Shown: one piece after another, positions 1 to 8,366 of the stretch
How positions within the stretch are numbered: position 1 is the stretch's first letter
Layout of the letters: every line of letters starts with the position of its first letter
NCBI RefSeq assembly: GCF_002080455.1
Contig: NZ_CP020555.1
Location: forward strand, 3,960,001-4,024,000
Direction: 5' to 3'
Length of the DNA stretch: 64,000 bases
Source of the DNA: Streptomyces sp. Sge12
Lineage (GTDB): Bacteria; Actinomycetota; Actinomycetes; Streptomycetales; Streptomycetaceae
Notes under the pieces: generated by a model
What the model saw: only the letters and a program-made list of their open reading frames with translations
Database searches by the model: none
Told to the model about the DNA's origin: nothing
Made by a program: the position numbers and the translations under genes

Positions 1-1048
1 GGGTGGCCGCCGCGATGCCCAGGTTGACGTAGTGCTTGAGCACGATCTCCTGGGCCGCCTCGTCCCAGGACGCGTTGACGTCCGGGTTGCGGCGGATGGC
101 CACCAGGACGGCCTTCGCGATGAGCAGCAGCGGGTTGATCCGCAGCCCCGCGAGGTCCGGGTCGTCCTTGAGCTCCTGGACCAGCTTCATCGTGCGCGTC
201 ACGTCGAGCGTGACGAACTCGGTGACGTGCGGCGCGGTGAAGGCCGACTGGACCATCGCCTGCGCGGTGACCTTGCGGACGCCCTTGACCGGGATACGGG
301 TCTCCCGTGCCGAGGCGTCGGCCGCGGCGGCGACGACCGCGACGGGCGCGGCCACCGGAGCCGGGGCGGCGGCCGGGGCCGCGGCGGGTGCGGCCGCCTG
401 CGGGGTGATCGCCGCGGCGGCCGCCGCGTGGACGTCCTCCCGGGTCACGACCCCGCCGTCGCCGGTGGGTACCACCGAGGCCAGGTCGATGCCGAGGTCC
501 TTGGCGAGCTTGCGCACCGGCGGCTTGGCCAGCGGCCGCTCGCCGCTCGGCTGGGCCGGGACGGCCGGCAGCGGCGCCGGAGCCGCGGGCGCGGCCGGAG
601 CCGGGGCCACCGGGGCGGCCGAGCCGTTCTGCGCGGCCGTGCCCGCCACGGCCTTGCGCGGGCGGCGCTTGGTCGAGGCGGTGGAGACCCCGTAGCCGAC
701 CAGGACGGGCTGGCGCGCCTCGGGCGCGGCCTCGGCCTCGGCGGCGGGAGCCTCGGCAGCGACGGCGGGAGCCGCCGCGGCGGCGGCCGGGGCCGGGGCC
801 TCGGCCTCACCGGTCTGCACCGAGATGATCACCTGGCCGACGTCGACCGTGGTGCCCTCCTCGAAGAGGAGCGCGTGCACGACACCGTCGAACGGGATCG
901 GCAGTTCCACGGCAGCCTTGGCCGTCTCGACCTCGCAGACGACCTGACCGTCGGTGACCGTGTCACCCGGCTGGACGAACCACTTGAGGATCTCGGCCTC
1001 GGTGAGGCCCTCGCCCACATCGGGCATCTTGAATTCGCGGATGGTCAC
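1..1048 (-). CDS. bkdC: Branched-chain alpha-keto acid dehydrogenase E2 (dihydrolipoyl acyltransferase), 3' end outside window
   Basis: E2 core subunit of a 2-oxo acid dehydrogenase complex, which moves the acyl group from E1 to CoA. Seen: GTG start at 1048 with GAGGAG just upstream, an N-terminal lipoyl domain with the lipoyl lysine at about residue 44 in ETAKAAVEL, a long Ala/Pro linker, a peripheral-subunit-binding domain (PVRKLAKDLGIDL) and the start of the acyltransferase domain. The catalytic HxxxDG motif lies beyond the left edge. The start is 8 bp after the E1beta stop, so the gene is the third of an E1alpha-E1beta-E2 operon. The branched-chain assignment rests on the separate E1alpha and E1beta genes and on a second, similar cluster at 18.5-22 kb. 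A pyruvate-type substrate cannot be excluded. Confidence 0.9.
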   Translation of the reverse strand, partial: MTIREFKMPDVGEGLTEAEILKWFVQPGDTVTDGQVVCEVETAKAAVELPIPFDGVVHALLFEEGTTVDVGQVIISVQTGEAEAPAPAAAAAAPAVAAEAPAAEAEAAPEARQPVLVGYGVSTASTKRRPRKAVAGTAAQNGSAAPVAPAPAAPAAPAPLPAVPAQPSGERPLAKPPVRKLAKDLGIDLASVVPTGDGGVVTREDVHAAAAAAITPQAAAPAAAPAAAPAPVAAPVAVVAAAADASARETRIPVKGVRKVTAQAMVQSAFTAPHVTEFVTLDVTRTMKLVQELKDDPDLAGLRINPLLLIAKAVLVAIRRNPDVNASWDEAAQEIVLKHYVNLGIAAAT

Positions 1049-1056
1049 GGCTCTCC

Positions 1057-2037
1057 TCAGTACGCCAGCGAGCGGTCGACGGCGTCGAGCACCCTGTCCA
1101 GGCCCGGCAGGTACTCGTCCTCCAGGCGGGCCGGCGGGTACGGGGCGTGGAAACCGCCCACGCGCAGGACCGGCGCCTCCAGGTGGTAGAAGCACCGCTC
1201 CGTGATGCGGGCGGCGACCTCGGAGCCCACACCGAGGAAGACCGGCGCCTCGTGGACGACCACGAGCCGGCGGGTCTTCTCGACCGACGCCTGGATGCCG
1301 TCGAAGTCGACCGGGGACATCGAGCGCAGGTCGAGGACCTCCACCGACTTGCCCTCCTCGGCCGCCGCGGCCGCCGCCTCCAGGCAGACCTTCACCATCG
1401 GGCCGTAGGCCGCCAGGGTGACGTCCGAGCCCTCGCGGCTCACGCGCGCCTTGTGCAGCTCGCCGGGGATGGCGTCGAAGTCGACCTCGCCCTTGTCCCA
1501 GTAGCGGCGCTTCGGCTCGAAGAAGATCACCGGGTCGTCGCTGAGGATCGCCTGCTGGAGCATCCAGTAGGCGTCGCTCGCGTTCGACGGGGAGACCACC
1601 TTGAGGCCCGGGACGTGTGCGAAGAGCGCCTCGGGGGACTCGCTGTGGTGCTCGACCGCGCCGATGCCGCCCGCGTAGGGGATGCGCACGACGACGGGCA
1701 TCTTGACCTTGCCCAGGGCGCGGGCGTGCATCTTCGCGAGCTGCGTGACGATCTGGTCGTACGCGGGGAAGACGAAACCGTCGAACTGGATCTCCACGAC
1801 CGGCCGGTAGCCGCGCAGGGCCAGGCCGATGGCGGTGCCGACGATGCCGGACTCGGCGAGCGGGGTGTCGATGACCCGCTCCTCGCCGAAGTCCTTCTGC
1901 AGACCGTCGGTGATCCGGAAGACGCCGCCGAGCTTGCCGACGTCCTCACCCATGATCAGGACCTTGGGGTCCTGCTCCAGCGCCTTGCGCAGCGACTCGT
2001 TGAGCGCCTTGGCGATCGACATCTTTTCGACAGCCAT
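1057..2037 (-). CDS. bkdB: Branched-chain alpha-keto acid dehydrogenase E1 beta subunit
   Basis: Beta subunit of the thiamine-diphosphate-dependent E1, which decarboxylates 2-oxoisovalerate-type acids and reductively acylates the E2 lipoyl group. Seen: 326 aa, the usual length; GEDVGKLGGVFRITDGL near the N-terminus, the EEHHSE-like segment GAVEHHSESPE, and the C-terminal transketolase domain ending in LPGLDRVLDAVDR. The ATG at 2037 shares one base with the E1alpha stop (TGATG), which indicates translational coupling. Known: in Streptomyces these complexes supply branched acyl-CoA starters for fatty acids and polyketides. Inferred: this cluster is the partner of the homologous one at 18.5-22 kb. 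Confidence 0.93.
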   Translation of the reverse strand: MAVEKMSIAKALNESLRKALEQDPKVLIMGEDVGKLGGVFRITDGLQKDFGEERVIDTPLAESGIVGTAIGLALRGYRPVVEIQFDGFVFPAYDQIVTQLAKMHARALGKVKMPVVVRIPYAGGIGAVEHHSESPEALFAHVPGLKVVSPSNASDAYWMLQQAILSDDPVIFFEPKRRYWDKGEVDFDAIPGELHKARVSREGSDVTLAAYGPMVKVCLEAAAAAAEEGKSVEVLDLRSMSPVDFDGIQASVEKTRRLVVVHEAPVFLGVGSEVAARITERCFYHLEAPVLRVGGFHAPYPPARLEDEYLPGLDRVLDAVDRSLAY

Positions 2038-3236
2038 CAGTGACCCTCCTCGAAGGACGCGAGGTAGGCGGCGAACTGGGCGCGCTCCTCGTCGACGAGC
2101 GCGTGCCCGTCCGCGTAGACGTTCTCGAAGATCGCCATGGTGTCCGGGTCGGGCATGGCGCGCACGGCCTCACGGACGCGCTTGCCCATCGCCTCGCTCT
2201 CCGCCTCCAGCTCCGTGAAGAACGCCTCGTCGGCGCCCCCGGTGGCCAGCAGGTGGGCCTTCAGGCGCAGGATCGGGTCCTTCGCCTCCCAGGCCGCCGT
2301 CTCCTCGTCCCGACGGTACTTCGTCGGGTCGTCGGAGGTGGTGTGCGCACCCATGCGGTAGGTGAACGCCTCGACCAGGGTCGGGCCCTCGCCGCGGCGG
2401 GCCCGGTCCAGGGCCCAGCGGGTCACGGCCAGGCAGGCCAGCACGTCGTTGCCGTCGACGCGCACGCCCGGGAAGCCGAAGCCCTGGGCGCGCTGGTAGA
2501 GCGGCACGCGCATCTGGCGCTCGGTCGGCTCGGAGATCGCCCACTGGTTGTTCTGGCAGAAGAACACCACGGGGGAGTTGTAGACGGCGGAGAAGGTGAA
2601 CGCCTCCGCGACGTCGCCCTGGCTGGACGCGCCGTCGCCGAAGTAGGCGATGACCGCGGAGTCCGCGCCGTCCTTGGCCACACCCATCGCGTACCCGGTC
2701 GCGTGCAGCGTCTGCGAGCCGATCACGATCGTGTAGAGGTGGAAGTTGTTGGTGTTCGGGTCCCAGCCGCCGTGGTTCACACCGCGGAACATGCCGAGCA
2801 GGTTGGTCGGGTCGACCCCGCGGCACCAGGCGACGCCGTGCTCCCGGTACGTCGGGAAGACGTAGTCCTCGTCGTTCAGCGCCCGGCCGGAGCCGATCTG
2901 CGCGGCCTCCTGGCCGAGGAGCGAGGCCCACAGGCCCAGCTCGCCCTGACGCTGCAGGGCAGTCGCCTCACCGTCGAACCGACGGGTCATGACCATGTCG
3001 CGGTACAGCCCGCGCAGGTCCTCGGTGGTGATGTCGGCGACGAAGGGGGCGAACTCGGCGTTCTCCGCGTTGTCGACGCGGTCCCCTTCAGGCGTCAGCA
3101 GCTGTACGAGCTGAGGTACGACATCCTGCGTCTGCGCGGTGGCAGCGGCGGGCTTGGCGGCGCTCGCCGCGCCTGCCGCCCGCTTGGTGCCGCTGCTGCG
3201 TCGCGGCTTGCGCGCGGCAGTGCTCTCCACGGTCAC
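2037..3236 (-). CDS. bkdA: Branched-chain alpha-keto acid dehydrogenase E1 alpha subunit
   Basis: Alpha subunit of E1, which carries the ThDP/Mg-binding motif. Seen: 399 aa; motif GDGASSQGD followed by CQNNQWAIS, together the ThDP signature; the regulatory loop region YRMGAHTTSDDPTKYR. A Lys/Ala-rich N-terminal extension of about 60 residues is longer than in the second cluster (377 aa). The GTG start at 3236 has a strong GGAGGAG six bases upstream. It is the first gene of the E1alpha-E1beta-E2 operon and divergent from a NarL-type response regulator across a 309-bp intergenic region. Substrate is inferred from similarity to the second cluster, which lies next to bkdR. Confidence 0.93.
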   Translation of the reverse strand: MTVESTAARKPRRSSGTKRAAGAASAAKPAAATAQTQDVVPQLVQLLTPEGDRVDNAENAEFAPFVADITTEDLRGLYRDMVMTRRFDGEATALQRQGELGLWASLLGQEAAQIGSGRALNDEDYVFPTYREHGVAWCRGVDPTNLLGMFRGVNHGGWDPNTNNFHLYTIVIGSQTLHATGYAMGVAKDGADSAVIAYFGDGASSQGDVAEAFTFSAVYNSPVVFFCQNNQWAISEPTERQMRVPLYQRAQGFGFPGVRVDGNDVLACLAVTRWALDRARRGEGPTLVEAFTYRMGAHTTSDDPTKYRRDEETAAWEAKDPILRLKAHLLATGGADEAFFTELEAESEAMGKRVREAVRAMPDPDTMAIFENVYADGHALVDEERAQFAAYLASFEEGH

Positions 3237-3545
3237 GTGTGCTCCTCCGTCGGTCCGGCACCCGGGTTCTCCGGGGTCCAGTGCGGCTCACCTGTATCCG
3301 TAACGAGCGCACGGGGTGGGTGCGCGTCGCGTACGGGGATTCAGGCGTGACAGGTGCCCCGGCGAGTGCCCTGCGCAATGCACGTTACCCAGTGTGTCGC
3401 ATAACTGCGAAACCCCGTTTGACCTGCGTTTTTGCTTGGATTTCCAAGTAAATCCGCAGCGGCGGGAACAACCACTGGTCACAGCCTTGCAGGGGCCGGG
3501 AACAACGGCACGTTATCCCGGGTAACTCCGGCAGGGAAGGGGTGA
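3237..3545. promoter_or_regulatory. Divergent regulatory region between bkdA and the response regulator gene
   Basis: This 309-bp stretch holds no credible gene. Its right half is AT-richer than its surroundings. It contains the perfect inverted repeat CTTGGATTTCCAAG (3435-3448) and the imperfectly spaced repeat TCGCA-TAAC-TGCGA (3397-3410). A TTGACC that could be a -35 element lies at 3419-3424. No well-spaced -10 was convincing. Either palindrome could be an operator for the adjacent response regulator or for an Lrp-type protein such as BkdR. Confidence 0.45.
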
Positions 3546-4223
3546 GTGTGTGAAACTGACTTCGTGCGCGAAGACGGAAAAATCAAGGTATTCCTCCTGG
3601 ACGACCACGAAGTGGTACGTCGGGGCGTCCATGAGCTCTTGTCGGTCGAAGACGACATCGAGATCGTGGGTGAGGCCGGTACCGCGGCGGACGCCCTGGT
3701 CCGGATTCCCGCCACCCGTCCGGACGTGGCCGTCCTCGACGTCCGCCTCCCGGACGGCAGCGGTGTGGAGGTGTGCCGCGAGGTGCGCTCCCGCGACGAG
3801 GACATCAAGTGCCTGATGCTGACGTCGTTCGCCGACGACGAGGCCCTCTTCGACGCGATCATGGCCGGTGCCTCCGGATACGTGCTCAAGGCGATCCGCG
3901 GCAACGAGCTGCTGAGCGCCGTGCGCGACGTGGCCGCCGGCAGGTCGCTGCTCGACCCGGTCGCCACCGCGCGCGTGCTGGAGCGGCTGCGGGACGGCAA
4001 GGGCGGCCGGGGCGACGACCGCCTGTCCAACCTCACCGAGCAGGAGCGGAAGATCCTCGACCTGATCGGCGAGGGCCTGACCAACCGCGTCATCGGCGAG
4101 CGGCTGCACCTCGCCGAGAAGACGATCAAGAACTACGTCTCCAGCCTGCTGTCCAAGCTGGGCATGGAGCGCCGCTCCCAGGCCGCCGCCTACGTGGCCC
4201 GGCTGCAGGCCGAGAAGCGCTGA
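3546..4223 (+). CDS. Orphan NarL/DevR-type response regulator
   Basis: Cytoplasmic two-component transcription regulator. Seen: 225 aa; receiver domain with acidic pocket LLDDHE and phospho-acceptor Asp65 in VAVLDVRLPDG; conserved Lys in SGYVLKA; C-terminal LuxR-type helix-turn-helix LTEQERKILDLIGEGLTNRVIG...TIKNYVSSLLSKL. The GTG start at 3546 follows GGGAAGGGG. The N-terminus before GKIKVFLLDD is slightly long, so an internal GTG is possible. No sensor kinase gene is adjacent, so it is an orphan here. It is divergent from the bkd operon and might regulate it. The receiver is close to the DevR/DosR type, but a redox or hypoxia role is not shown by the sequence. Confidence 0.9.
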   Translation: MCETDFVREDGKIKVFLLDDHEVVRRGVHELLSVEDDIEIVGEAGTAADALVRIPATRPDVAVLDVRLPDGSGVEVCREVRSRDEDIKCLMLTSFADDEALFDAIMAGASGYVLKAIRGNELLSAVRDVAAGRSLLDPVATARVLERLRDGKGGRGDDRLSNLTEQERKILDLIGEGLTNRVIGERLHLAEKTIKNYVSSLLSKLGMERRSQAAAYVARLQAEKR

Positions 4224-4303
4224 CCGATTCGGGACCAACGTCCCCGGTCGTCGGGGCGGGCTGCTCTTCCCCGGCACGGTGTCGGCAGCCGAGAGTGGAC
4301 CCC

Positions 4304-4720
4304 ATGTCCCCCGAGGAACTCCACGCCATCGAACTGCTGCGCCGGGTGCCGTACGGCCGCGTGGCCACCAGCATGCGCGCGCTGCCTTTCCTCGCGCTCG
4401 CCCGGCACATCGTGGTGGAGGGCCGGGTGGTGCTGAGAATGCATTCCGGTTTCGGCTACCACCAGGCCTGCAACGGCAGTGTGGTGGCGTACGGGGCCGA
4501 CAATTTCAATTCCCGTGACCAGCAGCTCTGGTCGGTGCAGTTCACCGGAACGGCGCAGGTCAGCGAACCGACAACCACCGAACTGGAGCTCTTCGGCCCG
4601 GTTCCGCATTTCGTCGACGGCGAGGTCTTCGACCCCGTCTACATGCGTATCGAACCCCAGTTCATCACCGCGCACTCGCTGACCGGGAATCCCGACCGGG
4701 CGTACGAGCACGCGCTCTGA
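4304..4720 (+). CDS. Pyridoxamine 5'-phosphate oxidase-fold (flavin split-barrel) protein
   Basis: A 138-aa single-domain protein resembling the small PPOx-like flavin or F420-binding family. Seen: N-terminal helix SPEELHAIELLRRVPYGRVAT, then beta-rich barrel strands with ALARHIVVEGRVVLRMHS and LWSVQFTGTAQV, and a C-terminal YMRIEPQFITAHSL. The ATG at 4304 is preferred, with GAGAG about nine bases upstream. An in-frame GTG at 4295 would add three residues. It follows the response regulator by 80 bp on the same strand and converges on a kinase gene with only 6 bp between stops. The cofactor (FMN, F420 or heme) and substrate cannot be read from the sequence. Confidence 0.78.
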   Translation: MSPEELHAIELLRRVPYGRVATSMRALPFLALARHIVVEGRVVLRMHSGFGYHQACNGSVVAYGADNFNSRDQQLWSVQFTGTAQVSEPTTTELELFGPVPHFVDGEVFDPVYMRIEPQFITAHSLTGNPDRAYEHAL

Positions 4721-4726
4721 CCCGCG

Positions 4727-6334
4727 TCACTCCTCCGAGTTGGGGTTGCCGCCACCGCCACCGGGGCCGCCGGCGCCACCGCCGCTCGCGTCCGTGGGCT
4801 TCGTCGACGGAGAGGTCGACGGCTTGGTGCTCGCGGAGGTCGTCGGCTTCGTCGACGTGGTCGCCGACGGCGAGGCCGAACCCGACGGCGAGTGGGACGC
4901 CGAGGCCGAGGGCGACGGACTGAAGCTCTGCGACCGGGTGCGGCTCGGCTGGGGCGAGTTGTCATTGTTGGACGGGGAGTGGTCCTGCGTCTGCTGCGAC
5001 TGCTGGACGTCCGGGGCGCTGGACTGGCTCGGCTGGCCGCCCGGGGTGCTCTGGGTGGTCTCCGGCTTCTTCTCGCCCTTGCCCACGGTGTTGACGGCGT
5101 ACGCCACGCCGCCCGCGACCGCGATGATCGCGAGGACCGCGAACAGCCAGGCCTTCCAGCGGCTGCTGCCGCCGCCGCGGTCGTCGTAGCCGTCGTACCC
5201 GTCGTAGCCGCCGCTCTGGCCGCCGGGGAAGGCCGAACCGTCGTCCGGGTTCAGCGTCGGCACCATCGGCTGCTGGAACTGCGAGGTCGAGGCGTGCGCC
5301 CCGTACTGCTGTTGACCGCCGCTCCCGCCCACGGGCATGGCCGTGGTGGCGGCAGCGCCGCCGCGCCCGTGCGGCAGGGCCATGGTGACCGGGCCGGTGC
5401 CCCAGGTGCCGGTGTTCGGCCCCTGCTCGTGCAGCATCTGCAGCGCGTACTGGACCAGCCCGCGCATCTCCTCGGCGCTCTGGAACCGGTCGTCCGGGTC
5501 CTTGGCCAGGGAGCGCATGACCAGGCCGTCGAGCTCCTGCGGAATGTGCTGGCCCTCCGGCAGCTGCGAGGGCGGCACCGGCGCGTCCTGGACGTGCTGG
5601 TAGACCACCGACAGCGGGGTTTCCCCGGTGAACGGGGGACGCAGCGCGAGCAGTTCGTACAGCAGACAGCCGGTCGCGTACAGGTCGGAGCGGTGGTCGA
5701 CGGCCTTGCCGAGGGCCTGCTCGGGCGACAGGTACTGCGGGGTGCCCATGACCATGCCGGTCTGGGTCATCGTCGACTGGGCGCCGTGCAGCGCGCGGGC
5801 GATGCCGAAGTCCATCACCTTGACCGCGCCGGTCTCCGTGATGATGACGTTCGCGGGCTTGATGTCGCGGTGCACGATGCCGTGCTGGTGCGAGTAGGCG
5901 AGGGCCTCGAGCACGCCCGAGGTGATGATGAGCGCCTGCTCGGGGCCCGGGGCCTCGGCGCTGATCAGCAGGTCGCGGATGGTGCGGCCCTCGACGAGCT
6001 CCATGACGATGTACGGGACGGTGTTCGGGCCGACCCGGTCCTCGCCCGAGTCGTACACGGCGACGACGGCGTGGTGGTTGAGTCCGGCGACGGACTGCGC
6101 CTCGCGCGTGAAGCGGGCCTTGGACACCGGGTCCTCGGCCAGGTCCGCGCGCAGCAGCTTCACCGCGACCGTGCGGCCGAGGCGCACGTCCTCGGCGGCG
6201 AAGACCTCGGCCATGCCGCCACGGCCCAGCCGGTGCGTCAGCCGGTAACGGCCGTCTCCCACCAGGCCGCCTGCGCCCCAGTGCTCAGGACCATCGGTCA
6301 TCCCGGCGCCGTTTCCCTCGGGTTCGGGTGCCAT
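4727..6334 (-). CDS. Receptor Ser/Thr protein kinase with Ser/Thr/Pro-rich extracellular tail
   Basis: Hanks-type kinase anchored in the membrane. Seen: 535 aa; glycine loop GRGGMAEVF at about 37-45, catalytic Lys59 (VAVKLL), HRDIKPAN with Asp157, DFG at 175-177, activation segment TMTQTGMVMGTPQYLSPEQ; a Gly/Tyr-rich juxtamembrane linker; one membrane helix at about 393-416; then about 115 residues almost entirely Ser, Thr, Pro, Lys and Gly with no PASTA domain. The tail could be glycosylated or span the wall (inference). It is divergent from a second kinase across 230 bp. The first 12 codons have a second ATG at codon 12, a possible shorter start. Confidence 0.93.
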   Translation of the reverse strand: MAPEPEGNGAGMTDGPEHWGAGGLVGDGRYRLTHRLGRGGMAEVFAAEDVRLGRTVAVKLLRADLAEDPVSKARFTREAQSVAGLNHHAVVAVYDSGEDRVGPNTVPYIVMELVEGRTIRDLLISAEAPGPEQALIITSGVLEALAYSHQHGIVHRDIKPANVIITETGAVKVMDFGIARALHGAQSTMTQTGMVMGTPQYLSPEQALGKAVDHRSDLYATGCLLYELLALRPPFTGETPLSVVYQHVQDAPVPPSQLPEGQHIPQELDGLVMRSLAKDPDDRFQSAEEMRGLVQYALQMLHEQGPNTGTWGTGPVTMALPHGRGGAAATTAMPVGGSGGQQQYGAHASTSQFQQPMVPTLNPDDGSAFPGGQSGGYDGYDGYDDRGGGSSRWKAWLFAVLAIIAVAGGVAYAVNTVGKGEKKPETTQSTPGGQPSQSSAPDVQQSQQTQDHSPSNNDNSPQPSRTRSQSFSPSPSASASHSPSGSASPSATTSTKPTTSASTKPSTSPSTKPTDASGGGAGGPGGGGGNPNSEE

Positions 6335-6477
6335 CAGTCCTCGCCGTCGTATCTCTCGGCCGCCGCTCAGCGGTAGTCCTCTTCGTCGGTGCTCCGGTGA
6401 ACGCTACAGCCTCGCAACCGGTCACCGTTCGGACAAGGCCACCCTGTGCCCGTGTGGTCACGGAACGGGCACCTGGC

Positions 6478-6522
6478 TTGACGTGTGCTTGCCCTCGGGC
6501 AGACTGGGCGCCATATGCGCCC
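6478..6522 (+). promoter_or_regulatory. Possible promoter and inverted repeat upstream of the kinase gene
   Basis: TTGACG at 6478-6483 resembles a -35 element, and CAGACT 16 bp further on is a weak -10. Directly downstream lies the perfect inverted repeat GGGCGC-CATAT-GCGCCC (6506-6522), positioned about where an operator or the start of the transcript would be. The spacing and -10 are not ideal, so this is tentative. Confidence 0.3.
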
Positions 6523-6564
6523 GGCCAGCGGCGTGGGGACACATCCCGAGGGGAAGCAACAGTC

Positions 6565-8223
6565 ATGAGCCAGGACGGCACTCAGGGCCAGTACGCGGGC
6601 GGCTCTCTGGCCGGTGGCCGTTACCAGCTAAGGGACTTGCTGGGTGCGGGCGGCATGGCGTCCGTCTACCTGGCGTACGACTCGGCCCTCGACCGGCAGG
6701 TCGCCATCAAGACCCTGCACAGCGACCTCGGCCGCGAGCAGTCCTTCCGCGAGCGGTTCCGCCGCGAGGCGCAGGCTGTAGCGAAACTGTCGCACACGAA
6801 CATCGTCTCGGTCTTCGACACCGGTGAGGGCGAAGTGACGTTCGGCAACGGCGGCCGCGGTGACGGCGCCGTCATGCCCTACATCGTCATGGAATACGTG
6901 GAGGGCCGGCCGCTGGGCTCGGTGCTGGAGGAGGACGTCCGCCAGCACGGGGCCATGCCCGCGGAGAAGGCCCTGAAGGTGACGGCCGATGTGCTGGCCG
7001 CCCTGGAGACCAGCCACGAGATGGGGCTCGTCCACCGCGACATCAAGCCCGGCAACGTCATGGTGAACAAGCGCGGCGTCGTCAAGGTGATGGACTTCGG
7101 CATCGCCCGTGCCATGCAGTCGGGGGTCACCTCGATGACGCAGACCGGCATGGTCGTCGGCACCCCGCAGTACCTCTCGCCCGAGCAGGCCCTGGGCCGC
7201 GGGGTCGATGCCCGCTCCGACCTCTACTCGGTCGGCATCATGCTGTTCCAGCTGCTGACCGGGCGGATCCCGTTCGACGCGGACTCCCCGCTGGCCATCG
7301 CCTACGCCCACGTGCAGGAGGAGCCGGTCGCCCCGTCCTCCATCAACCGGTCGCTGACCCCGGCGATGGACGCGCTGGTGGCGCGGGCCCTGAAGAAGAA
7401 CCCGAACGAGCGCTTCCCCACGGCCGCGGCCATGGGCGACGAGGTCGCCCGGGTGCTGGGCTCCGGACACACCGGGGCGCCGGTCATCGTGCAGGGCCAG
7501 GGCCCGCTGAGCAGTGGCGCGGGCGTGTCCTCGGCCGTGTTCCCGCCGGTGGAGTCCGGCTACTCCGCGCCCCCGCAGTCGGTGCAGCAGCCCTACCAGG
7601 CTCCGCACACCCCGACGCCGGCCCCGTACGCGCCGACGCCCGCCCCGCAGCACGCGCAGGGCGGCTACGCCTACCCGCACACGCCCCCGCCGCAGCAGCA
7701 GTACGGGCCGCAGACCCCGCCGCCGTACACGATCTCCCCGACGGGCGCGGCCGGCGCCTCGGGGACGGCCGGTGACGGCAAGCGCAACATGCCGGTGCTC
7801 GTGGGCGCGATCGCGGTGGCCCTGCTGGCCGTCGGCGGTCTGATCGCGGCGATCGCGATGAACGGCGACGACAAGGACAAGGGAACGACGACGGCGGACC
7901 CGGGTGCCTCCGCCTCCGCCTCGGCCAAGCCCGGGTTCAAGGGGCCGGACACCACGCGCACGATCGACCCGAAGAAGTGCACCGAGCCGGTGAAGCACTA
8001 CAGCGAGGCCGGCAAGTACATGGCGCCGGACCTCAAGTACAAGAACCTGCTCTCCGTGAAGGAGTGCATCCAGGCCTCGGGCGGCAAGTACAAGATCGAG
8101 TACAAGGACGAGGCCGTGTACGGCAAGGACACCGTGCTGTTCCAGACCCCGACCGCAGGCGACAAGATCGCGAAGGAAGGCACGGAGTACACGCTGACCG
8201 TGTCGACCGGAAACCCCGAATAG
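6565..8223 (+). CDS. Receptor Ser/Thr protein kinase with a single PASTA-like extracellular domain
   Basis: Membrane-anchored Hanks kinase. Seen: 552 aa from the ATG at 6565 (GAGGGGAAG upstream); glycine loop GAGGMASVY at about 27-35, Lys49 (VAIKTL), HRDIKPGN with Asp159, DFG 177-179, TMTQTGMVVGTPQYLSPEQ in the activation loop; Pro/Tyr/Gln-rich linker 300-405; membrane helix 409-432; an extracellular part of about 120 residues ending in a PASTA-like fold (VLFQTPTAGDKIAKEGTEYTLTVST) with two cysteines (KKCTEP and VKECIQ) that could form a disulfide. The single divergent domain contrasts with four PASTA repeats in pknB at 48.3 kb. The ligand is unknown; muropeptide binding would be an inference. 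Confidence 0.93.
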   Translation: MSQDGTQGQYAGGSLAGGRYQLRDLLGAGGMASVYLAYDSALDRQVAIKTLHSDLGREQSFRERFRREAQAVAKLSHTNIVSVFDTGEGEVTFGNGGRGDGAVMPYIVMEYVEGRPLGSVLEEDVRQHGAMPAEKALKVTADVLAALETSHEMGLVHRDIKPGNVMVNKRGVVKVMDFGIARAMQSGVTSMTQTGMVVGTPQYLSPEQALGRGVDARSDLYSVGIMLFQLLTGRIPFDADSPLAIAYAHVQEEPVAPSSINRSLTPAMDALVARALKKNPNERFPTAAAMGDEVARVLGSGHTGAPVIVQGQGPLSSGAGVSSAVFPPVESGYSAPPQSVQQPYQAPHTPTPAPYAPTPAPQHAQGGYAYPHTPPPQQQYGPQTPPPYTISPTGAAGASGTAGDGKRNMPVLVGAIAVALLAVGGLIAAIAMNGDDKDKGTTTADPGASASASAKPGFKGPDTTRTIDPKKCTEPVKHYSEAGKYMAPDLKYKNLLSVKECIQASGGKYKIEYKDEAVYGKDTVLFQTPTAGDKIAKEGTEYTLTVSTGNPE

Positions 8224-8243
8224 CGCATCGCGTTCCGACACAC

Positions 8244-8287
8244 CGGCATCCCGGGCACCCCGATGGGGCGTCCGGGATGCCGCTTTT
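8244..8287 (+). terminator. Rho-independent terminator after the kinase gene
   Basis: Perfect 11-bp stem (8244-8254 with 8272-8282, CGGCATCCCGG) with a 17-base loop, followed by CTTTT. It begins 20 bp after the kinase stop codon. Confidence 0.8.
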
Positions 8288-8366
8288 GTCCCACTGTGCA
8301 AATCTGGGCGCATATCTCTGACGCGCAGCGAGCGGCGAGGCGGCTCGGGACGGGAGGGGCTCCCCC

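Noticed and set aside
4892..6376. Long plus-strand open frame opposite the first kinase
   Set aside because: Antisense shadow of a gene with complete kinase motifs.
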